Part shown: in pieces, positions 14,001-29,500 of the stretch
Numbering within the stretch: position 1 is the stretch's first letter
Layout of the letters: each line of letters starts with the position of its first letter
Assembly (NCBI RefSeq): GCF_045679555.1
Contig: NC_092120.1
Location: 5,980,574 to 6,044,573 of the forward strand
Length of the DNA stretch: 64,000 nt
Direction of reading: 5' to 3'
Source of the DNA: Salvelinus alpinus
Taxonomy: Eukaryota; Chordata; Actinopteri; Salmoniformes; Salmonidae
Translations under genes and position numbers: made by a program
Notes under the pieces: generated by a model
The model's database searches: none
What the model was told of the DNA's origin: nothing
What the model saw: the letters and a program-made list of their open reading frames with translations, nothing else

Positions 14001-17000
14001 CCGGCCTCACTGTGGCTGGCAGCTCTGTAATAACCCTACACCACAGACATAGACCGGCCTCACTGTGACTGGCAGCTCTGTAATAACCCTACACCACAGA
14101 CATAGACCGGCCTCACTGTGGCTGGCAGCTCTGTAATAACCCTACACCACAAACATGGACCAGCTTCACTGTGGCTGGCAGCTCTGTAATAACCCTACAC
14201 CACAGACATAGACCGGCCTCACTGTGGCTGGCAGCTCTGTAATAACCCTACACCACAGACATAGACCGGCCTCACTGTGGCTGGCAGCTCTGTAATAACC
14301 CTACACCACAGACATAGACCGGCCTCACTGTGGCTGGCAGCTCTGTAATAACCCTACACCACAGACATAGACCGGCCTCACTGTGGCTGGCAGCTCTGTA
14401 ATAACCCTACACCACAGACATAGACCGGCCTCACTGTGGCTGGCAGCTCTGTAATAACCCTACACCACAGACATACTGTAGACCGGCCTCACTGTTGCTG
14501 GCAGCTCTGTAATAACCCTACACCACAGACATAGACCAGCCTCACTGTGGCTGGCAGCTCTGTAATAACCCTACACCACAGACATACTGTAGACCGGCCT
14601 CACTGTGGCTGGCAGCTCTGTAATAACCCTACACCACAGACATAGACCAGCCTCACTGTGGCTGGCAGCTCTGTAATAACCCTACACCACAGACATACTG
14701 TAGACCGGCCTCACTGTGGCTGGCAGCTCTGTAATAACCCTACACCACAGACATACTGTAGACCGGCCTCACTGTGGCTGGCAGCTCTGTAGTAACCCTA
14801 CACCACAGACATAGACCGGCCTCACTGTGGCTGGCAGCTCTGTAATAACCCTACACCACAGACATAGACCGGCCTCACTGTGGCTGGCAGCTCTGTAATA
14901 ACCCTACACCACAGACATAGACCGGCCTCACTGTGGCTGGCAGCTCTGTAATAACCCTACACCACAGACATAGACCGGCCTCACTGTGGCTGGCAGCTCT
15001 GTAATAACCCTACACCACAGACATAGACCGGCCTCACTGTGGCTGGCAGCTCTGTAATAACCCTACACCACAGACATAGACCGGCCTCACTGTGGCTGGC
15101 AGCTCTGTAATAACCCTACACCACAGACATAGACCAGCCTCACTGTGACTGGCAGCTCTGTAATAACCCTATACCACAGACATAGACCAGCCTCACTGTG
15201 GCTGGCAGCTCTGTAGTAACCCTACACCACAGACATAGACCGGCCTCACTGTGGCTGGCAGCTCTGTAATAACCCTACACCACAGACATAGACCGGCCTC
15301 ACTGTGACTGGCAGCTCTGTAATAACCCTACACCACAGACATAGACCGGCCTCACTGTGGCTGGCAGCTCTGTAATAACCCTACACCACAAACATGGACC
15401 AGCTTCACTGTGGCTGGCAGCTCTGTAGTAACCCTACACCACAGACATAGACCGGCCTCACTGTGGCTGGCAGCTCTGTAATAACCCTACACCACAGACA
15501 TAGACCGGCCTCACTGTGGCTGGCAGCTCTGTAATAACCCTACACCACAGACATAGACCGGCCTCACTGTGGCTGGCAGCTCTGTAATAACCCTACACCA
15601 CAGACATAGACCGGCCTCACTGTGGCTGGCAGCTCTGTAATAACCCTACACCACAGACATAGACCGGCCTCACTGTGGCTGGCAGCTCTGTAATAACCCT
15701 ACACCACAGACATAGATCGGCCTCACTGTGGCTGGCAGCTCTGTAATAACCCTACACCACAGACATAGACCGGCCTCACTGTGACTGGCAGCTCTGTAAT
15801 AACCCTACACCACAGACATAGACCAGCCTCACTGTGGCTGGCAGCTCTGTAGTAACCCTACACCACAGACATAGACCGGCCTCACTGTGGCTGGCAGCTC
15901 TGTAATAACCCTACACCACAGACATAGACCGGCCTCACTGTGACTGGCAGCTCTGTAATAACCCTACACCACAGACATAGACCGGCCTCACTGTGGCTGG
16001 CAGCTCTGTAATAACCCTACACCACAAACATGGACCAGCTTCACTGTGGCTGGCAGCTCTGTAATAACCCTACACCACAGACATAGACCGGCCTCACTGT
16101 GGCTGGCAGCTCTGTAATAACCCTACACCACAGACATAGACCGGCCTCACTGTGGCTGGCAGCTCTGTAATAACCCTACACCACAGACATAGACCGGCCT
16201 CACTGTGGCTGGCAGCTCTGTAATAACCCTACACCACAGACATAGACCGGCCTCACTGTGGCTGGCAGCTCTGTAATAACCCTACACCACAGACATAGAC
16301 CGGCCTCACTGTGGCTGGCAGCTCTGTAATAACCCTACACCACAGACATAGACCGGCCTCACTGTGGCTGGCAGCTCTGTAATAACCCTACACCACAGAC
16401 ATAGACCGGCCTCACTGTGGCTGGCAGCTCTGTAATAACCCTACACCACAGACATAGACCGGCCTCACTGTGGCTGGCAGCTCTGTAATAACCCTACACC
16501 ACAGACATACTGTAGACCGGCCTCACTGTTGCTGGCAGCTCTGTAATAACCCTACACCACAGACATAGACCAGCCTCACTGTGGCTGGCAGCTCTGTAAT
16601 AACCCTACACCACAGACATACTGTAGACCGGCCTCACTGTGGCTGGCAGCTCTGTAATAACCCTACACCACAGACATAGACCAGCCTCACTGTGGCTGGC
16701 AGCTCTGTAATAACCCTACACCACAGACATACTGTAGACCGGCCTCACTGTGGCTGGCAGCTCTGTAATAACCCTACACCACAGACATACTGTAGACCGG
16801 CCTCACTGTGGCTGGCAGCTCTGTAGTAACCCTACACCACAGACATAGACCGGCCTCACTGTGGCTGGCAGCTCTGTAATAACCCTACACCACAGACATA
16901 AACCGGCCTCACTGTGGCTGGCAGCTCTGTAATAACCCTACACCACAGACATAGACCGGCCTCACTGTGGCTGGCAGCTCTGTAATAACCCTACACCACA

Positions 17001-18434
17001 GACATAGACCGGCCTCACTGTGGCTGGCAGCTCTGTAATAACCCTACACCACAGACATAGACCGGCCTCACTGTGGCTGGCAGCTCTGTAATAACCCTAC
17101 ACCACAGACATAGACCGGCCTCACTGTGACTGGCAGCTCTGTAATAACCCTATACCACAGACATAGACCAGCCTCACTGTGGCTGGCAGCTCTGTAGTAA
17201 CCCTACACCACAGACATAGACCGGCCTCACTGTGGCTGGCAGCTCTGTAATAACCCTACACCACAGACATAGACCGGCCTCACTGTGACTGGCAGCTCTG
17301 TAATAACCCTACACCACAGACATAGACCGGCCTCACTGTGGCTGGCAGCTCTGTAATAACCCTACACCACAAACATGGACCAGCTTCACTGTGGCTGGCA
17401 GCTCTGTAGTAACCCTACACCACAGACATAGACCGGCCTCACTGTGGCTGGCAGCTCTGTAATAACCCTACACCACAGACATAGACCGGCCTCACTGTGG
17501 CTGGCAGCTCTGTAATAACCCTACACCACAGACATAGACCGGCCTCACTGTGGCTGGCAGCTCTGTAATAACCCTACACCACAGACATAGACCGGCCTCA
17601 CTGTGGCTGGCAGCTCTGTAATAACCCTACACCACAGACATAGACCGGCCTCACTGTGGCTGGCAGCTCTGTAATAACCCTACACCACAGACATAGATCG
17701 GCCTCACTGTGGCTGGCAGCTCTGTAATAACCCTACACCACAGACATAGACCGGCCTCACTGTGACTGGCAGCTCTGTAATAACCCTACACCACAGACAT
17801 AGACCAGCCTCACTGTGGCTGGCAGCTCTGTAGTAACCCTACACCACAGACATAGACCGGCCTCACTGTGGCTGGCAGCTCTGTAATAACCCTACACCAC
17901 AGACATAGACCGGCCTCACTGTGACTGGCAGCTCTGTAATAACCCTACACCACAGACATAGACCGGCCTCACTGTGGCTGGCAGCTCTGTAATAACCCTA
18001 CACCACAAACATGGACCAGCTTCACTGTGGCTGGCAGCTCTGTAATAACCCTACACCACAGACATAGACCGGCCTCACTGTGGCTGGCAGCTCTGTAATA
18101 ACCCTACACCACAGACATAGACCGGCCTCACTGTGGCTGGCAGCTCTGTAATAACCCTACACCACAGACATAGACCGGCCTCACTGTGGCTGGCAGCTCT
18201 GTAATAACCCTACACCACAGACATAGACCGGCCTCACTGTGGCTGGCAGCTCTGTAATAACCCTACACCACAGACATAGACCGGCTTCACTGTGGCTGGC
18301 AGCTCTGTAGTAACCCTACACCACAGACATAGATCGGCCTCACTGTGGCTGGCAGCTCTGTAATAACCCTACACCACAGACATAGACCGGCCTCACTGTG
18401 ACTGGCAGCTCTGTAATAACCCTACACCACAGAC
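11075..18434 (+). repeat. 53-bp satellite array (about 135-140 units) with higher-order structure
   Basis: The unit reads ACCGGCCTCACTGTGGCTGG followed by CAGCTCTGTAATAACCCTAC and ACCACAGACATAG: 53 bp, with a 58-bp variant carrying an extra CTGTA before GACCGG. Each canonical unit has one CCGG (HpaII) and one AGCT (AluI) site. Marked variants show block-wise amplification. The AAACATGGACCAGCTTCAC variant occurs near 11133, 13515, 14151, 15390, 16026, 17371 and 18007; its paired members are exactly 636 bp (12 units) apart in three blocks, and the blocks are offset by 1875 and 1981 bp, a difference of exactly two units. The ACTGTTGCTG variant at 11367/11584 repeats at 12452/12669, a 1085-bp period. 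No ORF, promoter or RNA gene is apparent within it. Confidence 0.98.
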
Positions 18435-18937
18435 AGATACAGGCTGCCGCTCACGCCACCCAGGGGCCTGATGGGTAGAGAGCCTGTCGGAGTGTCCCTT
18501 GCTGGAGGGAAATAGGAGTCAGTCAGTGTTCAGCCAGGTACAGTACCTCGGACACCAGGCTCCAGACCCACAGCAGAGCAGTCAGTATAAGTTTGGCGCT
18601 GTCATTATTATTACAGAGAGTCTCACGGGTCTCGCCTCACCTATAGTGGTGCAAGGAGAGGAAGGGAAGCTGGCAGCAATATGTCTTTTCCATTTCATGG
18701 CTGTATGTGTGTTTTTTATTATTACAGTATTATTATTATTATACAAATACACAGATCCAGAGACATATTGTATCTGTATATGACTCCGGGACAGATATAT
18801 ATGGCTCACAGTAGATCAGTGATTGTCTCCATGTCTCCAGTTCCGGAACGGATTCATTCATTACTCCACTGAGGATATGGCAGTAATGCAATTTCATATT
18901 TAATCATATATTGTCCTGTAGGTGTACAGTATGTGCT
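18435..18937. other. Unique flank of the satellite
   Basis: No gene is recognised. A short ATT-rich run lies near 18716-18743. Confidence 0.4.
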
Positions 18938-18945
18938 GTATAAAC

Positions 18946-19118
18946 CACAGGAGGCTGCTGAGGGGAGGATGGCTCATAATAATGGCTGGATTTGAGTGAA
19001 TTAAATGGTATAAAACACATGGTTTCCATGTGCTTGATGAGTTTGATACCATTCCAATTATTCCATTTCAGCCATTACTATGAGCCATCCTCCCCAGTTA
19101 AGGTGCTACCAACCTGTG
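18946..19118. mobile_element. hAT-like palindromic MITE with 8-bp target duplication
   Basis: A 173-bp element has ends CACAGGAGGCTGCTG and, at the other end, CTACCAACCTGTG, and is nearly self-complementary (GGAGGATGGCTCATAATAATGG against CCATTACTATGAGCCATCCTCC). It is flanked by the identical octamer GTATAAAC at 18938-18945 and 19119-19126. An 8-bp duplication fits the hAT superfamily. It is non-autonomous, with no transposase. Confidence 0.85.
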
Positions 19119-19296
19119 GTATAAACATGTAGGTATTGAGGGGGAGTGGTGAACCAGATTTACTGTCTGATTTAATAACAAGAACACACATACACTGTAC
19201 CACACCTTCTCCAACGCACTGCCGACTGACTTTCTTTACGCCAACCTTATATTATGTGGATAAACAACAAATTCTCATATTCTTGTGCCACGTTCA

Positions 19297-19403
19297 CGTG
19301 CTAGTCTGAACTCTCAAATTTCCGACCTGCTAACTGTTTGAACGTGGCCCGTGTATAACTAGAACCAGTTAGCATGTCGGAAATGTAAGACTTTCCTAGT
19401 TCC
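19297..19403. repeat. Imperfect inverted repeat (about 40-bp arms)
   Basis: The arm ending TTTCCGACCTGCTAACTG (to about 19337) is complementary to the arm beginning CAGTTAGCATGTCGGAAAT (about 19364). Pairing extends outward with a few mismatches. It resembles a small MITE; no target duplication is clear. Confidence 0.6.
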
Positions 19404-21184
<1,781 letters not shown>

Positions 21185-22470
21185 ATTAAGTGAAAACTTT
21201 GTCTGAAATAAAAATAGATTCAGTCAGGTCCTCTATTATTGACACCTTTAATAAAGATGAGCAAAAAACACAGTATAAAATAAATAATACAAATAGTGAG
21301 GTATATTGCTCAAAACAATTTGAAAAGTATATTATTTTATACAAATACAATTGCTCAGAGAAAGAGATTTTGTGTAACAAGTAATACTATATATTTGTTT
21401 AAAGATAGGGGTAAAAATGATTGGCACCCCTGTTTTCAGTGCACCAGCATCCTACCCATGCGAGGATAATGACACTGAGCATTTTCCTGAAATGTTTTAT
21501 GAGATTTGAGAACACATTGGGAGGGATCGTAGACCATTATTCCATACAGAATGGTCAGATGACATGATAATAGAGCTCTTTGGCCACACACACCAGTGTG
21601 GGTTCGTGGCCCTTGTTAAGGTTGATGGCATCATGAACTTTACCAGGAACCTACCAGGATATTTTTTGCCAAAAACCTGGTTGCCTCAGCGAGGAGGCTG
21701 ACACTTGGCCGCAAGTGGATCTTCCAACAAGACAATAACCCCAAGCCTACTAATCAAAATCCACAAAGAAAATGGTTAATTAACTACAAAATCTAAATTT
21801 TGCAATGGCCATCTCAGTCTCCAGATTTTATCCCCATTGAAAACCTGTGGTATGATTTCAAGAGGCTAGTCCATAAGAGCTGACAAAGAATATCTATGAT
21901 ATAAAAAATTCTAGATCCTCCTGGCTGAGACAACCAGGTTTTTTCATAAAATGTCCTGGTAGGCTACCTCGTAAAGTTCATGATGCCGTCGACCTTAACA
22001 ATGTCCACAGGACCAGCGGAAGCAAAATAGCCCCATAACATTAAAGACGCACCACCATACTTTACTGTAGGTATCAGGTACTTTTCTACATGCTTCTGTT
22101 TTTCAATGCCCATGAACCCACACTGGTGTGTGGCCAAAGAGCTTTATTTCCATGTCATCTGACTATTCTGTATGTAGGAATGGGCTAAGATCCCTCCCAA
22201 CATGTTCTCCAATCTAACAAAGCGTTTTAGAGAAAGGCTCAGAGTATTGAAAACACGGGTGCCAATCATTTTCACCCCTATCTTTTTTAGATTTTTTACA
22301 AATTATTTGTGAAACAAAGTCTTTCTCTGAGCAATTGTATTAGTATAAAATAATAGATATATATTTTTAAATGTATACGGTATAGCTCAGTATTTGTATT
22401 ATTTATTTTATACACAATTTTTGGCTGATCTTTATCAAGGATGCCAATAATTATTCACTTGACTGTATAA
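21185..22470. mobile_element. Two Tc1-like remnants in inverted orientation
   Basis: The left arm (about 21185-21950, plus) carries an inverted-repeat end, GATAGGGGTAAAAATGATTGGCACCC, and a broken transposase with VDGIMNFT-like sequence and a C-terminal block corresponding to QSPDF.P.ENLWYDFKR. The right arm (about 21955-22470) is the reverse complement of the same family: GGGTGCCAATCATTTTCACCCC near 22257 mirrors 21404. The arms share internal stretches such as the segment around GGCATCATGAACTTTACC. The left copy has lost the middle of the gene and the right copy lacks the C-terminus. All frames contain stops. Confidence 0.8.
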
Positions 22471-22696
22471 TGATCAGCGATGCATTTCACTCACAGATAT
22501 AATCAAATCCATAATTATTTATAGACATTGGAGAGTCTATTCATTCAAAACATGTTGTTACAAGGCAATTGATAGCTATTAGACACCAATTCACTCTAGA
22601 ATTAGACCTGGTTTAAACGATCTAAAGCTTTTTGGCTCTATATATTAAAGCAATTCTTTTTTGCTATTGTTGTTAGGGCATCGACCTTGTAGGAAT

Positions 22697-22790
22697 AATG
22701 AATGTGGCAGGTGCTTGTTTTGTTCTCTCTACTGTAGCACAGATGAATGTGGCAGGTGTTAGTTTTGTTCTCTTTACTGTAGCACATATG
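22697..22790 (+). repeat. Tandem duplication of a 47-bp unit
   Basis: GAATGTGGCAGGTG(C/T)T(T/A)G followed by TTTTGTTCTCT(C/T)TACTGTAGCAC occurs twice in succession. Confidence 0.85.
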
Positions 22791-23407
22791 TAACCCCAGA
22801 ACCCTTGCTGTAGATAGCCAGGTTGGAGCTCTAAGGAGAGCCTTGCATCATTACCACCATGAATTGGGATTGACATTTAACCTGTTAATTCACCACTGTG
22901 GTGAATGTGTGCAAGGTGGGAAGGTCACCCAGATTAGACTCGAATTAGATACATATGACCTTTATCTCTCTCAATTAAATTACATCCAAAAGGCTTTATT
23001 GGCATGGAGTCTAACTACATAGAATCATATTAAATCTGACGACGGAAATGAGATCTCACCCTCGTGAGGGCTCAATGGGAAACTGGTTTGATAGTTACCC
23101 TGACTATTTCTATGACAAATGCAATTCATATTTTATTGCTCTGCAGGTACCAGACTGATGGTGTTGTACCGCAACCTGGTGGATAATGTGAGCACTCTCG
23201 CTTGTACTGCGCCCTGCACTGCAGTAGGTGTCAGTATGTTCTTCTTCATCCTTTTGAAAAGTATCTTCAACCTAGGGGAGAACCAGGAAGTAACTCTGTC
23301 GTTTGTTTAGATTATTTGCTAGCTTGGTTTTGGCAACTCCAGGAGTTACGTTTTTGCTTGTTTTAGAAAGTGTAGCTAGATAAAGTAATTCAAAATAGCA
23401 TCATAAC
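22791..23407. other. Upstream region of PTTG1IP
   Basis: Likely contains the PTTG1IP promoter and 5' UTR. No TATA box or CpG island is obvious, and the transcription start cannot be set from sequence. The 63-codon frame at 23119-23310 has no recognisable domain. Confidence 0.4.
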
Positions 23408-23522
23408 ATGAATAACACAGAGAGAGGAATCATGCGCTCAATGCTTGTTGTTGTGGCCGTTGTCTGTGTCCTCGTGAGCCGAGCAGAATGTCACACTAGT
23501 ACTACGCCAACGCCATTGAATT
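23408..23522 (+). CDS. pttg1ip: PTTG1IP coding exon 1 (signal peptide)
   Basis: 115 nt, ending in phase 1 at ...CCATTGAATT before GTAAG. Encodes the start methionine, the hydrophobic signal segment and a Thr/Pro stretch (TSTTPTP). Confidence 0.85.
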
Positions 23523-26500
23523 GTAAGATACTATTCCTACATTTTTGGTTACGAAATGTATCAACAGCATGATTCAGTGTTGTCGTTGCTCGTTTCATTT
23601 ATTTGTTTGTTTGCATTATGTCGCTTGTAAGGTCTCGATGGCTAGCTAGCTAACTAGAACTGAAATGCGTCATCAGCTAACGTTAGCTTGCTAGGTTAGC
23701 AAAAATCATCAACTTTGAGTTGGTGTGACATGCACAATTGTAGACAGTATGGCGATTTAGCCTAGTTTTAAGCATGGCACAGCTTAGCCTTACTGAATGC
23801 AAATAAGAACACACATGTCCTTTCATTTCAGCTTGCAAAGCCTTCTCAACTTGTGACTCATGCATTCAAAACACAAAGGTAAGCAGAATATTATGTAACA
23901 CTTCCTATTTGTAAAGCATATACATTATAGCCTTGGCTACTAACAATAGCACTCAGGCTATGTTCAATAAAACAGTATATATATATATATATATATATAT
24001 ATGGTACAAATTGACTAATTATATATAATTAGTCAATTTGTACCATTTTGAAAGTAATGTCTGAATCCATTTAAGTTACTCTATAAATTAAGGCAGAATT
24101 GATAGGGACCTCACCATACGATATTTTCACGATACTTAGATGCCGATATGATATATATTGCGATTCTCATTATTCCATATGTATTGCGATTCGATGTTCC
24201 AAACATATTGCGCACCATATGTCTGCTGCAGAGGGACAAGAGAGAGACATGAGAAAACAAGTTTTGATCAGTCATCGAAATAAAAGTGCTGTAAACAAAT
24301 TGGCTACCAATTTATAAAGATGGAAAACACTTTGAAGGAAAAATACTGGAGTTTTGCTCTAGGTTCAGCCAACTAGTTCAAAAGTAATATAGTGATATTG
24401 TGAAAACAATGCAATATGAAATATAGTCAAAAATAATATCTTGATATGTAATTATCAATTCTCCTCCCCCAATCACTAATATTAATACATTAAATGATGG
24501 ACACAGTCAAGAACATGGGTGAAGGCTGGGAATAGGTGATCCTGCGCATATCAACTCTTTGAGAATTGAAGTAGTAGGCTAATGATGAGTGCCTTGTCTT
24601 TTCTCAGTGCCTGTGGTGCATGACCAACGACACGTGCACAGACTACCCAGTGAGCTACATTCTGCCTCCACCTGCAGTGTGTAAACTGTCACAGGCACGA
24701 TGGGGAATGTGTTGGGGTGAGTGAAATTAAGTTTTACATGATGGAACCTCCCGTTAGACGACCTGATGTGGGTGCAGGCTTTAGTCCCACCCAAGCAAGA
24801 ACCCACCTGATTGTACTAATCAACTTATTGTTGTGTTCGATTTAGACATGGATTAGTGTAATCAAGTGTGTTACTGCTTTGCTAGAACAAAAGCCTGCCC
24901 TGTACCCACATTAGCCCATTGCGGGACACATGCTTTGTTGGGTGTCTGTTCAAGTCAATATAGCAACAGTCAGATGAATACATAATAGTACATCTGAATG
25001 TGAATGGTGGAGCCTTGTTGGCATAGTTCAAAATCAAATCACATTTTATTGGTCACATACACATATTTTGCAGGTTTTATTGCATCTTCAGTGAATTGCT
25101 TTTGTTTCTTGTTCCAAAAGTGCAGTAATAACCTAATAATACAAAACAATACACACAAATCCCCCAAAATAAAGAAATTAAGAAGTATCAGAATGAGCAA
25201 TATCTGAGTCTGGAATATAAATATATACACTCAGGGGCAAGTTTATTAGGTACACCCGTCTAGTACTGGGTTGGACCCCCCCCCTTGCATACAGAATTCT
25301 TTGGTCCACGGATTCTACAGGGTTTGGTGTTCAAATGTTGTTCAATTGGTATCACAGGACCTAACGTGTGCCAGGAAAACATTCCCCACACCATTACACC
25401 ACCACCAGCCTATACCATTGACACTAGGCAGGATGAAGCCATGTACTGATCGTGTGCCCACTGGAGCCGCTTCTTCTTGTTTTTAGCTGAAAGGAGTGGA
25501 ACCCAGTGTGGTCGTCTGCTGCAATAGCCCATCCATGACAAGGACTGATGAGTTCTGCACACAACTTTTGAACTGTGCCATTATTTGTGGCCCGCCTGTT
25601 AGCTTGCACAATTCTTGCCATTCTTCTTTGACCTCTCTCATCAACAAGCTGTTTTCGCTCACAGGACTACCGCTGACTGAATGTTTTTTTTGTCGCACTA
25701 TTCTCGGTAAACCCTAGCTGTGTGTGTAAAGCCCAGGAGGCTGGGCAGTTTCTGAGATACTGGAAAAGGGTGCGCTTGGCACCGACGATCATACCAAGCT
25801 CAAAGTCGCTTAGGTCACTCGTTTTGCCCATTCTAACGTTCGAACAGTAACTGAATGCCTGTCTGCCTGTCTGCCTGCTTTATATAGTAAGCCACTGCCA
25901 CGTGACTCACTGTCTGTAGGAGCGATCCATTTTTGTGAACTGGGTGGTGTTCCTAATAAACCTGCTGCTGAGAAAGTATTCACATCCCTTGACTTTTCTA
26001 CATTTGGTTGTGTTTGTTAAAGGCTGAGAGTTTGTCACTGGCCTACACACAATGCCCCATAATGTCAAAGTGTAATTATAGTGTTTAACCTGTTTTTTGA
26101 ATGACCACCTCATCTCGGTACCGCACACATGCAATTATCTGTATGGTCTCCCAGTCGAGCAGTGACTTTCAAACACAGATTCAACCACAAAACCAGGGCG
26201 ATTTTCCAATGCCTCGCAAAGAAGGGCACCTATTGGTAGATGGGTCAAAATAAAAAAAGCAGACATTGTATATCCCTTTTGAACTTGAAGTTATTAATTA
26301 CACTTTCGGTGGTGTATCAACATACCCAGTCACTATAAAGATACAGGAGTCCTTCCTAACTCAGTTGCCTGAGAGGTTGGAAACTATTCATTGACATTAA
26401 AACAGTTAGGGTTTAATGGATGTGATAGGAAAACTGAGGATGGATCAACAACATTGTACAGTAGTTACTCCACATACTGTCCTAATTGACGGAGTGAAAA

Positions 26501-29500
26501 CAAGGAAGTCTGTGTACAGAATAAAATATTCCAAAACATGCATTGTGTTTGTAACAAGGCACCAAAGTAATAGTGAAAGAAATGTGGCAAAGCAATTCAC
26601 GTTTTACCCTGAATGCAAAGTGTTATGTTTGGGGCAAACCCAGTACAACACATTACTGAGTACCACTCCATATTTTCAAGCATAGTGGTGGCTGCATCAT
26701 GTTATGGGTATGCTTATAATTGTTAAGGCTGGGTCAGTTTTTCAGGATAAAAAAAAATAAACGGAATGGAGCTAAGCACAGACAAAATCCTAGAAGAAAC
26801 CCTGTCTGTCTGTTTCCACCAGACACTAGGATATGAATTCACCTTTCAGCAAGACAATAACCTAAAACACACTGAGTGTAGAAAATATTAAGAACAACAG
26901 CTTCCTAAAACATTAGGAACAACCCCCTGTTTTCCCTCAGAACAGCCTCAATTAGTCTGTGCATGGACTCACCAAGGTTTCGAAAGCGTTCCACAGGAAT
27001 GCTGGACCAGGTTGACTCAGATGCTTCCCACAGATGTCAAGTTGGCTGGATGTCCATTGGCTGATGGACTACTCTTGATTCACACAGGAAACTGTTGAGC
27101 GTGAAAAAAATTAACAGCAGAGTTGCAATTCTTGACACAAACCGGTCGCCTGGCACCTACTACCGTCTTTTGTCTTGCCCTTTCTCCATCTGAATGGCGC
27201 ACATACACAATCCATGTCTCCAATTGTATCAAAGCTTAAAAATGATTCTTTAACCTGTCTCCTCCCCTTCATCTACACTGATTTGAAGTGGATTTAACAA
27301 GTCACATCAATAAGGGATCATAGCTTTCACCCGGTCGGACTATGTCATAGAAAGAGCAGGTATTCCTAATGTTTTATACACTCAGTGTACACTGGAGTTG
27401 CTTACCAAGACAACATTGAATGTTCCTGAGTGGCCCAGTTACAGCTTTCACTTAAATCGGCTTAAATCTTATGGCGAGACTTAAATGGCTGTCTAGCAAT
27501 GATCAACAACCAACTTAACAGAGCTTGAAGAATTTTTTACAAGATTAATGTGCAAATATTGTACAATCCAGGTGTGCAGTATGTAAACATGATTAAAGTG
27601 ACCAGTGTTCATTGACTATGTACATGGGGCAGCAGTCTCTAAGGTGCAGGGTAGAGTACTTAGTGGTAGCTGGCAAGTAACAGTGACTAAGGTTCAGGGT
27701 AGGTTACTGGGCGGAGGCCGGCTAGTGGTGACTATTTGACAGTCTGATGGCCTGGAGATGGAAGCTGTTTTTCATTCTCTCGATCCCAGCTTTGATGCAC
27801 CTGTATTGTCTCCTCCTTCTAGATGGTAGCGGGGTGAACAGGCTGTGGCTCGTTCAGGCCTAGTAGATGTCAGTCAGCCAGCCTGCCCCCTCTGGCTGTT
27901 CTGTGTTGATTAGAGCCACCCCACTGACTGATCCACACAAACACACACACACACTGGGGCTGCCTGCTGGGGTTCTGATCACAGGCCTCTGGGCCACAGA
28001 TGACAACAGCATGGGGTGTCTGGCTGCTTTCTGAGCATGCTAGGTACCAGGGATTAACATACATTCCACAGTTATGGTCATTTTAATCATTAAACAAGAG
28101 ATCTATCATTTTGTTTTGGGAAAAAATCTCCCTGCCACAAATATTGGCATATTTAATAGAGAATGCAATGTTTTATGACATGAGAATCTGGAAACAACCA
28201 TCTTTGTCCAAACTAGTTACTAATCAGTTTAAATCCTTCTCAACTTGTGACTCATGCATTCAAAACCCAAAGGTAAGAAGAATATTATGCAACAATTCTT
28301 GACCAACATTTATTTTGTTCAAACCAAATCGAGCAAGTACAAAAATCTTGACATAAAACCCCACTTGTAATTTGAAAAACACACCAGCAGGTGGCAATAC
28401 TGTCTAACAAAGGTGCATTGTTGAATTAGTAGTCTTGAGTGCCAAACTGAGCTTTTCATATTGCTCAATCACAGGCTGGTACTGCTCAGGCTTATTAAAT
28501 AATACTGCATATCTGACTTTCTCAACCAACCAGCATCAGTGCAGTCTGTGCATCCCTCATTTGGATCTGTTTGATTCCTCATGGGTTTATTAGTCATATA
28601 CCTACATATTGATAGAATAAATGCATAATCACATTAATAATTAAATGTTCTCTTCATCCTTGATAAATATAGTGTGTTGTGAAATTTACTTGAAAGTCAA
28701 ATAACTTTGAAGCATGTTGTTATTTGTTCATATCTTGACCCTTGACCTTTTCTCTGTTCCAGTGAACTTCGAGGCCCTGATCATCGCCATGGCAGTGTTA
28801 GGCGGGACTATCATCATCAGCATCACAGTCTGTTGCTGCTGCTGCTGTTGCTGCAAGAAACGTCAATCAAGGTAAGACAGGAAGTGATGTCACCGAATTG
28901 CCCTGTCTAGCCTAATATTAAGGCATACTTGCAAAGAATGGCAAGGGCTTTATCAGTCGGTCTTGTTCATAATCCTAGGAAAACCTCCACACTAACCATG
29001 TCTTTCAATACCTTAGACTCCTCATAAATGTGCTGATATTCCGCATATCCTTTGTGTTACATCCAACATCAGATTATTCAAAATGCAAATCTCTATTAAC
29101 ATGCACCATCCATGTACAGTGGTTATACCCTTCTATTAAAACAGGTAGGTGCAGTGCTAGATGCTGATCCTGCCCTACTTGTTATGCGACGCTAGGAGGG
29201 AGGAAGAAGAAACTGTCACTACAAAGTGGAATGTTTTAAAACGGCAATCAAATGCTTGCTGGCCTGACACCCTGATTGGCAGCCATTTAAATGCAGCCAC
29301 TCTGTGCATCTCAATCATCTATCCTAACTAAACATGAAGGCCGTGAAGATGGAACAACATGTCTGTCCAAAATGAAATTCCACACAGTTCATATTTCTCC
29401 CCTCCCAATCATTGGAATGCCTCTGCATATATTGGCATAATTATTTGTTCCATTTTAAGATTACATCCAATTAACAAAGATGACACCTCTCTCGTTTCCC

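Larger units (their letters stand above)
25028..27890 (-). mobile_element. LINE 3' end (minus strand), split by Tc1 insertions
   Basis: The 3' end starts at 25028 with AAATCAAATCACATTTTATT (short tandem tail in minus orientation) and continues to about 25230. The element resumes at about 27545-27890, where the minus strand encodes a LINE reverse-transcriptase C-terminus (SRRRRQYRCIKAGIERMKNS, then HLQAIRLSNS). The gap is filled by three Tc1-type elements. It lies in PTTG1IP intron 3 in antisense orientation. Confidence 0.75.
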